From Lachnospiraceae bacterium (GTDB lineage: Bacteria; Bacillota; Clostridia; Lachnospirales; Lachnospiraceae): a stretch of 64,000 bases of DNA. Shown piece by piece: positions 8,416 through 16,929 of this stretch. The stretch's first letter is position 1. Every line of letters starts with the position of its first letter. The translations under genes and the position numbers were made by a program. The stretch is taken from NCBI GenBank assembly GCA_017428105.1, contig JAFRRM010000004.1:124001-188000 (forward strand). The letters are read 5' to 3'. Below the pieces are notes generated by a model. It was given only the letters and a program-made list of their open reading frames with translations, did no database searches and had not been told where the DNA came from.

Positions 8416-9489
8416 TTACGGATACATCGCCGGGAACAGCAGGCCCATGGTCTCGGGCAGGCCGCTGATCAGGTTCAGGTTCTGGATGGCCTGGCCGGCG
8501 GCGCCCTTGCCGATGTTGTCGATCACGGAGGATACGATAAGCCGCTTCGTGCGCGCGTCGTACGTGGGGGTCATCATGCAGAAGTTGGTGCCGTAGGTCC
8601 ACTTGGTCTGCACGGGGTTGGAGGCGGGCGTCACCTTCACGAACGGCTCGTCTTTGTAGAAATCCTCATACAGATGGAACAGCTCGTCGTTGGTATAGTC
8701 CCTGTTCAGCGTGGCGTACGCGGTGATCTCGATGCCGCGGACCGTGGGCAGCAGGTGAGGCTGGAAGTTGATGAACTGCCAGGTCTCGGGCTTGTGCAGG
8801 TCCTTGCCGGTGATGTAGGCGATGTTCTGCTCGATCTCCGGGGTGTGGCGGTGTCCGCCGCCCAGCGCGTACGCGTTGAAGTTGTTCTCCGCCTCGGTGA
8901 TCAGCTTGTTCTGGGTAGGCCGGCGGCCGGCGCCCGTGAAGCCGCTCTTGGCGTCGATCACGATGGTGTTCTCCACCACGACGCCTGCCTTCAGCATCGG
9001 GTACAGGGCCAGCGTGGAGGCGGTGGGATAGCAGCCCGGGTTCGCGATCACGCGCTTGCCCTTTGCGTCTTCGCGCATCACTTCGGGGATGCAGTAGACG
9101 GCGTTTTCGGTAAGTTCGGGGTTCGGATGCTTCGCGCCGTACCATTTCTCCCACACGGGAGCATGGCGGAAGCGGATGTCCGCGCCGATGTCGATGATCT
9201 TCTTGCCTTCGCCCAGCACGATGGCGGCCCACTTGGCCACGTCGCCGGACGGCACCTGGATGAAGACCACGTCGCTGGCCTTCGCGGCCGCAAGGACGTT
9301 CTCTTCGGTCAGGTCCTTGATCTTCTGATCATAAAAACCCTTCAGATGGGGAAAGTGTTCGTAAACGGGCTGGCCTACGCCGTAGGAATCCAGCAGATCC
9401 ACCAGTTCGGTCTCCGGATGGGCGACCATCATGCGGAGCAGTTCGCCGCATACGTAGCCCACGGCGCCGATAGCGGAATATCTGACCAT
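8416..9489 (-). CDS. argC: N-acetyl-gamma-glutamyl-phosphate reductase
   Basis: NADPH-dependent reduction of N-acetylglutamyl phosphate to the semialdehyde, the third step of arginine synthesis. The 357-residue protein has an N-terminal Rossmann fold (GAVGYVCGELLRMM), the active-site motif ANPGCYPTAS with the catalytic Cys, the GHRHTPEI segment with a conserved His, and GKGAAGQAIQN near the C-terminus. The N-terminal glycine motif reads GAVGYVCGE where GATGYTGxE is usual, a mild variation. Start ATG follows AAAGGAGG. It is first of the tight argC-argJ-argB run and is separated from argF by 183 bp containing a hairpin. Confidence 0.95.
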   Translation of the reverse strand: MVRYSAIGAVGYVCGELLRMMVAHPETELVDLLDSYGVGQPVYEHFPHLKGFYDQKIKDLTEENVLAAAKASDVVFIQVPSGDVAKWAAIVLGEGKKIIDIGADIRFRHAPVWEKWYGAKHPNPELTENAVYCIPEVMREDAKGKRVIANPGCYPTASTLALYPMLKAGVVVENTIVIDAKSGFTGAGRRPTQNKLITEAENNFNAYALGGGHRHTPEIEQNIAYITGKDLHKPETWQFINFQPHLLPTVRGIEITAYATLNRDYTNDELFHLYEDFYKDEPFVKVTPASNPVQTKWTYGTNFCMMTPTYDARTKRLIVSSVIDNIGKGAAGQAIQNLNLISGLPETMGLLFPAMYP

Positions 9490-9606
9490 ATGTTTTTCCT
9501 CCTTTAATTAACTTTGTAATGGCGCATTGCTTTGCGCACGGCGCTCCCGCAATGCTGCCCCCCTTTGCGATCCGCGGGGGCCCTTCCCCACTTCCTGCTC
9601 ATATGG

Positions 9607-9669
9607 GGCGCGCCTTAAGAGGAATGACCGTGCCTCATGTATGATGCTGGTCATTCCTCTTATGCGCCG
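9607..9669 (-). other. Long hairpin between argF and argC
   Basis: AAGAGGAATGACC at 9617-9629 is exactly inverted at 9649-9661, with an outer GGCGC/GCGCC pair at 9607 and 9665. The 19-nt loop lacks a T-run on either side, so this is not a normal terminator. It could stabilise the processed argC-side transcript or be a repeat remnant: the GGAATGAC core also occurs in the element at 3862-4002. Confidence 0.55.
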
Positions 9670-9672
9670 TTA

Positions 9673-10668
9673 TCACACGTTGCCGATCGTGGCCACGATC
9701 ACGGCCTTGATGGTGTGCATGCGGTTCTCGGCTTCGTCGAAGACCTTGGAGGCCGGGGACAGGAAAACGTCGTCGGTGACTTCGCGGATGTCATAGCCCA
9801 GCTTCATCTGCTCGGCGGCCATGGTGGTGTCGAAGTCATGGAAGGAAGGTAGGCAGTGCAGGAAGATGCAGTCCGCGTTGCCGGTGGCTTTCATGACGTC
9901 CTTGGTCACGCGGAACGGGGTCAGCAGCTTCACGCGCTCCGGGATCTTGTCTTCTTCGCCCATGGAGGCCCAGATGTCGGTGTACAGGGCGTCTGCACCT
10001 TTGAGCAGCTTGATGTCGTCGCCGTATTCCACTTTGGCGCCGGTCTCCTTCGCGACCTTCTTGCAGTACGCGACCACGTCCTTCGCGGGAGCGAGCTCCG
10101 CGGGGCCCCAGCCCACGTAGTGGATGCCGAGCTTCGCGCAGATGTACATCAGGCAGTAGGCGACGTTGTTGCGGGTATCGCCGCAGAAGACCAGTTTGCA
10201 CTTGTTCAGCGGCTTCTTGGTGTTCTCCATCAGGGTCAGGATGTCGGCCAGCGCCTGGGTGGGATGGTCGACGTCGGTCAGGCCGTTCCACACGGGAACG
10301 CCGGCGTTCTTCGCAAGGCCTTCCACGACCGCCTGGTCGTAGCCGCGGTATTCGATGCCGTCATAGAAGCGGCCCAGCACCTTGGCGGTATCGGCCATGG
10401 TCTCTTTCTTGCCCATCTGGGAAGACTTGGAATCCAGGAAAGTCACGTTGGCGCCTTCGTCATACGCGGCCACTTCGAACGCGCAGCGGGTGCGGGTGGA
10501 AGTCTTTTCGAAAAGCAGCACGATGTTCTTGCCGGCCAGCAGCTGCGTGCGGATGCCGGCGCGCTTCTTGGACTTTAAGTCCGCGGCCAGATTCAGCATG
10601 TAACGGATCTCATCGGGGGTGAAATCTTTCAGCGTCAGAAAGTTGCGTCCCTTTAAATTGACGGGCAT
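9673..10668 (-). CDS. argF: Ornithine carbamoyltransferase
   Basis: Forms citrulline from ornithine and carbamoyl phosphate, and can work in reverse in arginine catabolism. The 331 residues hold every signature: STRTRCAFEVAA (carbamoyl phosphate binding), DHPTQALAD, the FCGDTRNNVAYC hinge and HCLPSFHD (ornithine site Cys). Length is typical. The ATG follows AGGAGG. It is the promoter-proximal gene of the minus-strand arginine cluster and is divergent from the AraC regulator at 10902. Sequence alone does not separate anabolic ArgF from catabolic ArcB; the neighbourhood favours biosynthesis while the carbamate kinase at the far end leaves both open. Confidence 0.95.
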   Translation of the reverse strand: MPVNLKGRNFLTLKDFTPDEIRYMLNLAADLKSKKRAGIRTQLLAGKNIVLLFEKTSTRTRCAFEVAAYDEGANVTFLDSKSSQMGKKETMADTAKVLGRFYDGIEYRGYDQAVVEGLAKNAGVPVWNGLTDVDHPTQALADILTLMENTKKPLNKCKLVFCGDTRNNVAYCLMYICAKLGIHYVGWGPAELAPAKDVVAYCKKVAKETGAKVEYGDDIKLLKGADALYTDIWASMGEEDKIPERVKLLTPFRVTKDVMKATGNADCIFLHCLPSFHDFDTTMAAEQMKLGYDIREVTDDVFLSPASKVFDEAENRMHTIKAVIVATIGNV

Positions 10669-10728
10669 GGTAGGTTCCTCCTGAAGTATTTATTTTTCGT
10701 GACGCGGCGCGTCCTTTTTACGATTCCG

Positions 10729-10734
10729 ATTATA
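10729..10734 (-). promoter_or_regulatory. Probable -10 box of argF
   Basis: A perfect TATAAT on the minus strand about 60 bp upstream of the argF start, in an AT-rich patch between divergent genes. I see no convincing -35, so an activator may be needed; the divergent AraC-type regulator is the obvious candidate. No clear ArgR-type palindrome was found. Confidence 0.5.
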
Positions 10735-10821
10735 ACATAAATAAAAAAAAATGTGGGACATTTGGCACGGAAAAAATTGTATTTCGCGGCAATTCTGGCG
10801 GAGTTATTTTCCCGCGGGCAA

Positions 10822-10850
10822 TTGATATTTCCCGGGTTTTCCTGTAAAAT
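10822..10850 (+). promoter_or_regulatory. Promoter of the AraC regulator operon
   Basis: TTGATA at 10822-10827 and TAAAAT at 10845-10850 with a 17-nt spacer, about 50 bp before the regulator start. It is back to back with the argF -10, leaving roughly 90 bp for shared operators. Confidence 0.65.
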
Positions 10851-10901
10851 GCAATCAACGGGAGGTCCTGTGCCCGAAAACCTAAAAGGACAGGCTTTTT
10901 T

Positions 10902-12161
10902 ATGCCGGATAAAACGGTTCTGCAAAGCTACGACCGCTCCAAGATCGACCGGAGCCGGCTGATCTCGCTGGATCTGGAAACGCTGGACGGACCCACGTTC
11001 CCCCTGCTTCATCAGGAGGCGCGCTTTCTGTACGTGCTGGGCGGGACGGGCGTGATCGAACTTCAGGGCAGGAGCTACGAGCTCAGGCCTGGGGCTTTGT
11101 TTACGATGCTTCCGTGGCAGGTCAGCAACGTGACGGCGGTATCGGAACCGCTGCGTTTCTATACCGTCATCTTCAACCTGCAGGTGTTCAACGAATTCTT
11201 CACCATGTTTCCGGAATCGGACGGGAAGGTGCCGGACTTCGTCGATACCGTGGCCCGGGACCCGATGTTTTACTGCAGCGAAGAGCAGCGGCGCTGGATG
11301 GAGGATTATTTCGAGCGCCTGAAGCGGGAAGTGGGACTGGAATCCTCCCTGCGGAAAGCGCAGCCCAAACCGCTGGCCTCGCTCGGCGCCATGACACTGC
11401 TCCTGTCGCTGGCGGTCCAGTCCGTGCGCTTCCGCGCGGCGGAGAAGAGGCCGCAGCAGACGGACAGCCGGGACCTGTCGGAAGTCCTGCGCTACATCTA
11501 CAACCATACCGCGGACAAGCTGACGCTGGAGAGTCTCGCCCGCACCTTTTACGTCTCGGAGAGCACCCTGCGCAAACATATCCGGGACATGACCGGCCTG
11601 GGCTTTTACGACCTGCTCAACGAGATGCGCATGAGCAAAGTGTCCGGCTATCTGCTGTATACCAACATGACGCTGGAGGAGATCTCGGAAGCCGTCGGCT
11701 TCTGGGACGCTTCGCACATCTCCAAGGTCTTTTCCGAATACGCCGGGATGCCGGTGAGCGATTATCGCCGGACCTATCAGGCGAACAACACGCTGCTGCG
11801 CAAGGATGACGGACTGCTGGGCTGCCGGCTGTCCGAATACGTCGTGCGCCACTACAGCGAGGAGCTTTCGCCCAAGGCCGCAGCGGCCGCGTTCGGGATC
11901 AGCGTGCCGGAGATGAACCGGCTGCTGCTGATCCAGACGTCCCGGAATTTTGAGGATTACCTGAATTACGTGCGCGTCAGCCGCGCGGGCCAGATGCTGC
12001 TGGAGACCGACATGACGGTCACCGAGATCGCCGCGGCGGTGGGCTATGCCAACGTGAAGACCTTCAACCGGAATTTCTTCCGCTTCCACGTGGCGACCCC
12101 CACCAATTTCCGCCGCACGACGACCCTGCAGCCCGGCCGGCTGGGGAAGGAGGAGGAATGA
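10902..12161 (+). CDS. AraC-family regulator with two DNA-binding domains
   Basis: A 419-residue transcription factor. Residues about 30-95 look like a cupin-type ligand-sensing domain (beta-rich, with LRPGALFTMLPW). A complete AraC-type double helix-turn-helix lies at 191-293 and a second at 308-407; each keeps the late signature (MTLEEISEAVGFWDASHISKVF, shortened here, and MTVTEIAAAVGYANVKTF in the same place). Ordinary AraC proteins have one such module in about 290 residues. The ATG is 12 nt after AAAAGGA. The stop overlaps the start of the argJ paralogue (ATGA), and the argF promoter is divergent, so control of arginine genes and of itself is a reasonable inference. The ligand is unknown. 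Confidence 0.87.
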   Translation: MPDKTVLQSYDRSKIDRSRLISLDLETLDGPTFPLLHQEARFLYVLGGTGVIELQGRSYELRPGALFTMLPWQVSNVTAVSEPLRFYTVIFNLQVFNEFFTMFPESDGKVPDFVDTVARDPMFYCSEEQRRWMEDYFERLKREVGLESSLRKAQPKPLASLGAMTLLLSLAVQSVRFRAAEKRPQQTDSRDLSEVLRYIYNHTADKLTLESLARTFYVSESTLRKHIRDMTGLGFYDLLNEMRMSKVSGYLLYTNMTLEEISEAVGFWDASHISKVFSEYAGMPVSDYRRTYQANNTLLRKDDGLLGCRLSEYVVRHYSEELSPKAAAAAFGISVPEMNRLLLIQTSRNFEDYLNYVRVSRAGQMLLETDMTVTEIAAAVGYANVKTFNRNFFRFHVATPTNFRRTTTLQPGRLGKEEE

Positions 12162-13315
12162 GCGTTCCCCGCAAACTGGATAACGGAGGCATCACCGTCC
12201 CGGAGGGATTCACCGCCGGCGCGGTGTATGTGGGCGTGAAAAGCCATAAAAGCTACAAGCCGGACGTAGCCGTGCTTCTGTCCGACCGTCCCGCCGCCTG
12301 CGCGGCCCTGTTCACCACCAACCGTTTCTGCGCGGCGCCGGTGACGCTGGGCCGGAAACTGGCGGCAAAAGGCCGGATCCGCGGCATCGTGATCAATTCC
12401 GGCAACGCGAACGCGGGCACCGGCGAGGCGGGCATGAAAGCCGCGCAGGCCGTCCAGGCCTATGCCGAGGAACTGTTCGGCCTGGAGCCGGACAGCCTGC
12501 TGGTGAGCTCCACCGGCGTGATCGGCGAAGCCTTCCCGACGGAAAAAGTGAAGCGCGCGGTGGAACTGATCCGCCCGAAAATGTCGCGCGAGGAGGGATC
12601 GCAGGCCGCCTGGGCCATCATGACCACGGACCGCCACCGCAAGGAGGCCGCCTATGAACTGCCCCTGTCCGGCGGCACGGTTCGCGTCGGCGTCATGGCC
12701 AAGGGCAGCGGGATGATCCATCCCAACATGGCCACCACGCTGTGCTTCATCACCACGGACGCGGCCATGGACCCGGCCGATATGAAGATCATGCTGAAGA
12801 ATGCCTGCGACGAGAGCTTCCACGCCCTGACCGTGGACGGCGACACCTCCACGAACGACAGCCTGATCATGCTGGCGAACGGCGCGTCCGGCGTCGCGGC
12901 CGCCTCCCCGGAGGACCGCGAGGCCATGCAGCTGCTGCTGGAGGAGATCCTGACCGACATCGCCCGCCAGATCGCCGCGGACGGCGAAGGCGCGCAGAAG
13001 ACGCTCACCGTGCGGGTGAAAGGCCTGCCGGACAAGGAGGAGGCGCGCCGCATGGCGCGCGGCATCTGCCGCTCCAACGGCGTGAAGGTCGCCTTCGGCT
13101 ACGGCACCCTGCCCGAAACGCTGATCCTGACCGCCGCCGGCGGGGAAGCCGCGGACAGCAGCCTGGATTTTTCCCTCGTGGAGAGCCGCATCGAGTGGGA
13201 CGACGAAGACGCCTTCGTCCATCTGGATTTTCACAGCGGCCCCGGAGAAGCCGTCGCCTACGGCTGCGACCTGACCGGGGAATACGTGCACTTAAACGGA
13301 GATTACAGGACCTGA
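12158..13315 (+). CDS. ArgJ paralogue lacking the GRDxNWGR motif
   Basis: A 385-residue relative of ArgJ. It retains STGVIG, the autocleavage site KGSGMIHPNMATTL with Thr193, DGDTSTND, DGEGA and the C-terminal NGDYRT, so folding and self-cleavage are likely intact. At 311-325, where the argJ in this window reads AAVFGRDANWGRIM, this copy reads VAFGYGTLPETLIL, losing the Asp, Asn, Trp and Arg. It could be an acetyltransferase with another substrate, a partner subunit, or a decaying copy; intact length and codon use argue against decay. Its ATG overlaps the AraC stop, and GGAGGAGG precedes it. It is co-transcribed with the regulator. Confidence 0.85.
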   Translation: MSVPRKLDNGGITVPEGFTAGAVYVGVKSHKSYKPDVAVLLSDRPAACAALFTTNRFCAAPVTLGRKLAAKGRIRGIVINSGNANAGTGEAGMKAAQAVQAYAEELFGLEPDSLLVSSTGVIGEAFPTEKVKRAVELIRPKMSREEGSQAAWAIMTTDRHRKEAAYELPLSGGTVRVGVMAKGSGMIHPNMATTLCFITTDAAMDPADMKIMLKNACDESFHALTVDGDTSTNDSLIMLANGASGVAAASPEDREAMQLLLEEILTDIARQIAADGEGAQKTLTVRVKGLPDKEEARRMARGICRSNGVKVAFGYGTLPETLILTAAGGEAADSSLDFSLVESRIEWDDEDAFVHLDFHSGPGEAVAYGCDLTGEYVHLNGDYRT

Positions 13316-13316
13316 C

Positions 13317-14090
13317 ATGAATATTTACGTTGCCGCTTTTCTGTTTGCTTTCATCATCCTGCTGTACTGGGTCATCTCGGAGTTTTTCTCGATCCTGTTC
13401 CGCTTCACCGGGCTGCCCGCGGAGAAGTCCCGCTTTCAGGTCATCTCGCTGCTGACCGGCTGCGGCTTCACCACCCGGGAGAGCGAGATGTTCATCTCGT
13501 CCCGGCCGCGGCGGCGCATGGCCCGGATCACGATGCTGTTCGGCTACGTGTTCAACATCACGATCGTGTCCGCGCTGGTCAACATCTTCTTTTCCCTGAA
13601 GATATCGCAGGTGGGCGGCTATTTCGGCACCCTCCTGATCCTGCTGGCCGCCCTGTCCATCATCCTCGTCTTCATGCGCGTCCCGGCCGTGCACGCCTGG
13701 GGCGACCGGCTCTTAAAGCGCGTCGCGGACCGCATCATCGGCGGCGAACGCGCCAACCGGGTCATGCTGATCGATTACATCGGGCAGGGTTCGATCGCCC
13801 AGGTCGACCTGCACATCGTGCCGGAATCGCTGAAAGACGTCCCTCTTTCCCAAACCGGCCTGAAGCAGGACAACAATATCCTGGTCATGCTCGTCGAGGT
13901 GAGCGGCGGCAAAGCCGACCCGCCCACGGCGGATACCGTGTTCAAGGCGGAGGACCGGCTCACCGTCTTCGGCGATTACAATACGATCTGCCGGGTCTTC
14001 GAAGCCCGCGAACGCTTTGAGGACGAAGGGGAGGAAGCGGAGGAAACGCCGCAGAAGAAGCCGCAGAAGCCTCGGAAGATGTTCGAATAG
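13317..14090 (+). CDS. Membrane protein with TrkA-C (RCK_C) domain
   Basis: A 257-residue protein. Residues 1-25 and roughly 75-130 hold three hydrophobic helices; between them is a conserved-looking loop with LTGCGFTTRESE. Residues about 150-235 form a TrkA-C/RCK_C ligand-binding domain (GSIAQVDLHIVP, then DNNILVMLVEV and AEDRLTVFGDY), the module that senses nucleotides or ions in potassium and anion transport. The C-terminus is a charged Glu/Lys tail. It starts 1 nt after the ArgJ-paralogue stop, hence the same operon. It could regulate or be part of a transporter; no pore or carrier gene is adjacent. Confidence 0.78.
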   Translation: MNIYVAAFLFAFIILLYWVISEFFSILFRFTGLPAEKSRFQVISLLTGCGFTTRESEMFISSRPRRRMARITMLFGYVFNITIVSALVNIFFSLKISQVGGYFGTLLILLAALSIILVFMRVPAVHAWGDRLLKRVADRIIGGERANRVMLIDYIGQGSIAQVDLHIVPESLKDVPLSQTGLKQDNNILVMLVEVSGGKADPPTADTVFKAEDRLTVFGDYNTICRVFEARERFEDEGEEAEETPQKKPQKPRKMFE

Positions 14091-14130
14091 GAACGGCGGA
14101 AACACCCGCGGAAAGAGAAGAGTTTTGACC

Positions 14131-14733
14131 ATGAAGATCCTGTTGACCGGTTTTGAACCTTTCGGAGGCGAAAGCATCAATCCCTCCTGGGAAGCGGTGC
14201 GGCTCGTCCGGAACGTCCCGGAGGGCATGGACATCGTCCGGCTCCGCCTGCCCGTGACGTTTGCCGGAGCCCGGGAGAGCCTCCGGGCCGCCGCCCGGGA
14301 GCACCGGCCGGACGTCATCCTGAGCGTGGGCCAGGCCGGCGGCCGGGAAGGCATCAGCCTGGAACGCATCGCGGTCAACCTGATGGACGCCCGTATCCCG
14401 GACAACGCGGGCTTTCAGCCCGTGGACGAGCCGCTTTATGCGGACGGTCCCGCCGCGTATTTCTCTTCCCTGCCGCTGCGGCCCCTGCTGGCCGCCCTGC
14501 AGGAAGCGGAGATCCCGGCCTCCATTTCCAACACCGCCGGCCTGTACGTCTGCAACGCCGTGTTTTACGAAGCGGCGCGCCTTAAGGCACAGGGAAAAGT
14601 CCGCTTGGCCGGCTTTATCCACGTCCCGTATCTGCCCGGACAGGCGGCGGAAAAAGACGCGCCGTCCCTGCCTTTGGACCGGATGGTCCGGGCGCTCGAA
14701 ATCGTTTTCGAAAATCTTGGCCGAAAAGGCTGA
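14131..14733 (+). CDS. pcp: Pyroglutamyl-peptidase I
   Basis: A cytoplasmic cysteine peptidase (family C15) that removes N-terminal pyroglutamate from peptides. The 200-residue protein begins with the family signature LLTGFEPFGGE, and the catalytic triad is visible as Glu78 (ISLERIAVN), Cys141 (NTAGLYVCNAVFY) and His164 (GFIHVPYLP). Length is a little under the usual 210-215. The start is the ATG at MKILLTGF; an upstream extension of the frame overlaps the TrkA-C gene and has no homology. It is 40 bp after that gene and may share its transcript. Confidence 0.93.
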   Translation: MKILLTGFEPFGGESINPSWEAVRLVRNVPEGMDIVRLRLPVTFAGARESLRAAAREHRPDVILSVGQAGGREGISLERIAVNLMDARIPDNAGFQPVDEPLYADGPAAYFSSLPLRPLLAALQEAEIPASISNTAGLYVCNAVFYEAARLKAQGKVRLAGFIHVPYLPGQAAEKDAPSLPLDRMVRALEIVFENLGRKG

Positions 14734-14804
14734 AAATCTGTAAAAAATTGCGGAACCCCGCGCAATTCCCTCATTTTTATTGTAGATTTTTCCGCAGAAT
14801 ATGC

Positions 14805-14810
14805 TATAAT
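14805..14810 (+). promoter_or_regulatory. Extended -10 promoter of the glycolytic operon
   Basis: TGC-TATAAT gives an extended -10 with a consensus hexamer. The best -35 (TTGTAG at 14780) is 19 nt away, so recognition probably relies on the TG motif. The leader to pgk-tpiA is about 140 nt and holds no structure I can identify. Confidence 0.6.
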
Positions 14811-14958
14811 ACCATGCGGCGGGCGCACATCCCCGCCTCCCCATCGGTTCTGGAGCGAAAAACCAACATTTTTCCATGTGTTGGAGGTTATTTTATTTCC
14901 GGGTTTTTCCGGATCGCGGCAGAATTCAAAAAGGATATTATTGTAGAGGAGGTTCTCC

Positions 14959-16929
14959 ATGTTAAACAAGAAGACCGTAGATCAGATGGACATCAAGGGC
15001 AAGCGGATCCTGGTCCGCTGCGACTTCAACGTCCCGCTGAAAGAAGGCAAGATCACTGACGACACCCGTATCCGGGCCGCCCTGCCCACCATCCAGAAGC
15101 TCACCAGAGACGGCGGCAGGGTCATTTTATGTTCTCACCTGGGCAAAGTCAAAAACGGCCCGAACCCCGGCGAATCCCTGGCGGCCGTGGCGGTCCGCCT
15201 GAGCGAACTGCTGGGCAAGCCCGTGAAGTTCGTGGACGATGACAACGTGACCGGCGCTGCGGCCGACGAAGCCGTCGCGGCCATGCAGGACGGCGACGTG
15301 GTCCTGTTGCAGAACACCCGTTTCCGGGGCTCCGAAGAGACCAAGAACGGCGAAGGCTTCAGCAAGGAACTGGCCGATCTGGCGGATTCCTTCGTCTGCG
15401 ATGCGTTCGGTTCCGCGCACCGCGCCCACGCTTCCGTGGTCGGCGTGACCGAATTCATCCGCGCCAAAGGCGGCGACTGCGCCGTCGGCTACCTGATGGA
15501 GAAGGAGATCGCCTTCCTGGGCAACGCCGTGGACAACCCCGAGCGTCCTTTCGTCGCCATCCTGGGCGGCGCCAAGATCGCCGACAAGCTGAACGTCATC
15601 TCCAACCTGCTGGAGAAGTGCGATACCCTGATCATCGGCGGCGGCATGGCCTACACCTTCATCAAGGCGCAGGGCTATGAGATCGGCAAGTCCCTGCTGG
15701 ACGAGACCAAGATCGACTACTGCCGCGACATGATCGAAAAGGCGAAGAAGCTGGGCAAGAAGCTCCTGCTTCCCGTGGACGCCGTGACGACCGAAGCGTT
15801 CCCGGAACCCATCGACGCGCCGGTGGAGACCAAGGTGGTCGACATCACCGCCATCCCGGCGGACCGCATGGGCATGGACATCGGCCCGAAGACCGTCAAG
15901 CTGTTCAGCGAAGCCATCGCGACGGCGAAGACCGTGGTCTGGAACGGCCCCATGGGCGTGTTTGAAAATCCCCAGCTGGCGGAAGGCACCCGCGCCGTGG
16001 CGAAGGCCATGGCCGATACCGGCGCCGTGACCATCATCGGCGGCGGCGACTCCGCGGCGGCCGTGAACCAGCTCGGCTTTGCGGCTCAGATGAGCCATAT
16101 CTCCACGGGCGGCGGCGCCTCCCTGGAATTCCTGGAAGGAAAGGAGCTGCCCGGCGTGGCGGCGGTGGACGATGCGCGCCCCTTTCGTTCCGGCCTGGTG
16201 ACAGGCAATTGGAAAATGAACAAGACCCCTTCGGAAACGAAGGCGTTTATTGAAGAGATCGCTCCCCTGGTAGCGGACGCCGCCTGCGAAGTCGCGTTCT
16301 GCGTCCCCGCCATCGACATCCCGGCGGCGGTGGAAGCGGCGGCCGGCACGAACATCGGCATTGGCGCCGAAAACATGTACTTTGAGGAAAAAGGCGCTTT
16401 CACGGGCGAGATCTCCGCGGACATGCTGACCGACGCCGGCGCGAAATACGTCATCCTGGGCCATTCCGAACGCCGCCAGTACTTCGGCGAGACCGATGAA
16501 GGCGTGAACCGGAAGACCAAAAAGGCCCTGGAGCACGGCCTGACCCCGATCGTCTGCTGCGGCGAAACGCTGGAGCAGCGGCAGGCGGGCATCACTTTAA
16601 GCTGGATCCGCGGCCAGATCACCGGCGCCTACGAAGGCATCCCCGCGGCCGACGTGCCGAAGACGGTCATCGCCTACGAGCCCATCTGGGCCATCGGCAC
16701 CGGCGTGGTCGCCACCACGGAACAGGCCCAGGAAGCCTGCGGCGCCATCCGCGCCTTGCTGGCGGAACTGTACGATGAGAACACGGCGGAAGCCACCCGC
16801 ATCCTGTACGGCGGCTCCGTAGCCCCGAACAATGCCAAGGCACTGTTCGAACAGAAGGACATCGACGGCGGCCTGGTGGGCGGCGCCAGCCTGAAACTGG
16901 ATTTCGTGAAGGTGGTGAAGCCCGAATGA
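14959..16929 (+). CDS. pgk-tpiA: Fused phosphoglycerate kinase-triosephosphate isomerase
   Basis: One 656-residue frame encoding two glycolytic enzymes. Residues 1-400 are a full phosphoglycerate kinase: [28 protein letters not shown], the nucleotide-loop [10 protein letters not shown] and the C-terminal GGGDSAAAV and [17 protein letters not shown]. After a linker of about 12 residues, residues 412-656 are a full triosephosphate isomerase with GNWKMN (Lys419), the catalytic His502 in ILGHSERRQ and Glu574 in [11 protein letters not shown], then the phosphate loop ILYGGSV. No frameshift is needed. A comparable bifunctional protein is known from Thermotoga maritima. The gene starts a pgk-tpiA / gpmI / eno run; gap is not adjacent. 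Confidence 0.96.
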   Translation: MLNKKTVDQMDIKGKRILVRCDFNVPLKEGKITDDTRIRAALPTIQKLTRDGGRVILCSHLGKVKNGPNPGESLAAVAVRLSELLGKPVKFVDDDNVTGAAADEAVAAMQDGDVVLLQNTRFRGSEETKNGEGFSKELADLADSFVCDAFGSAHRAHASVVGVTEFIRAKGGDCAVGYLMEKEIAFLGNAVDNPERPFVAILGGAKIADKLNVISNLLEKCDTLIIGGGMAYTFIKAQGYEIGKSLLDETKIDYCRDMIEKAKKLGKKLLLPVDAVTTEAFPEPIDAPVETKVVDITAIPADRMGMDIGPKTVKLFSEAIATAKTVVWNGPMGVFENPQLAEGTRAVAKAMADTGAVTIIGGGDSAAAVNQLGFAAQMSHISTGGGASLEFLEGKELPGVAAVDDARPFRSGLVTGNWKMNKTPSETKAFIEEIAPLVADAACEVAFCVPAIDIPAAVEAAAGTNIGIGAENMYFEEKGAFTGEISADMLTDAGAKYVILGHSERRQYFGETDEGVNRKTKKALEHGLTPIVCCGETLEQRQAGITLSWIRGQITGAYEGIPAADVPKTVIAYEPIWAIGTGVVATTEQAQEACGAIRALLAELYDENTAEATRILYGGSVAPNNAKALFEQKDIDGGLVGGASLKLDFVKVVKPE

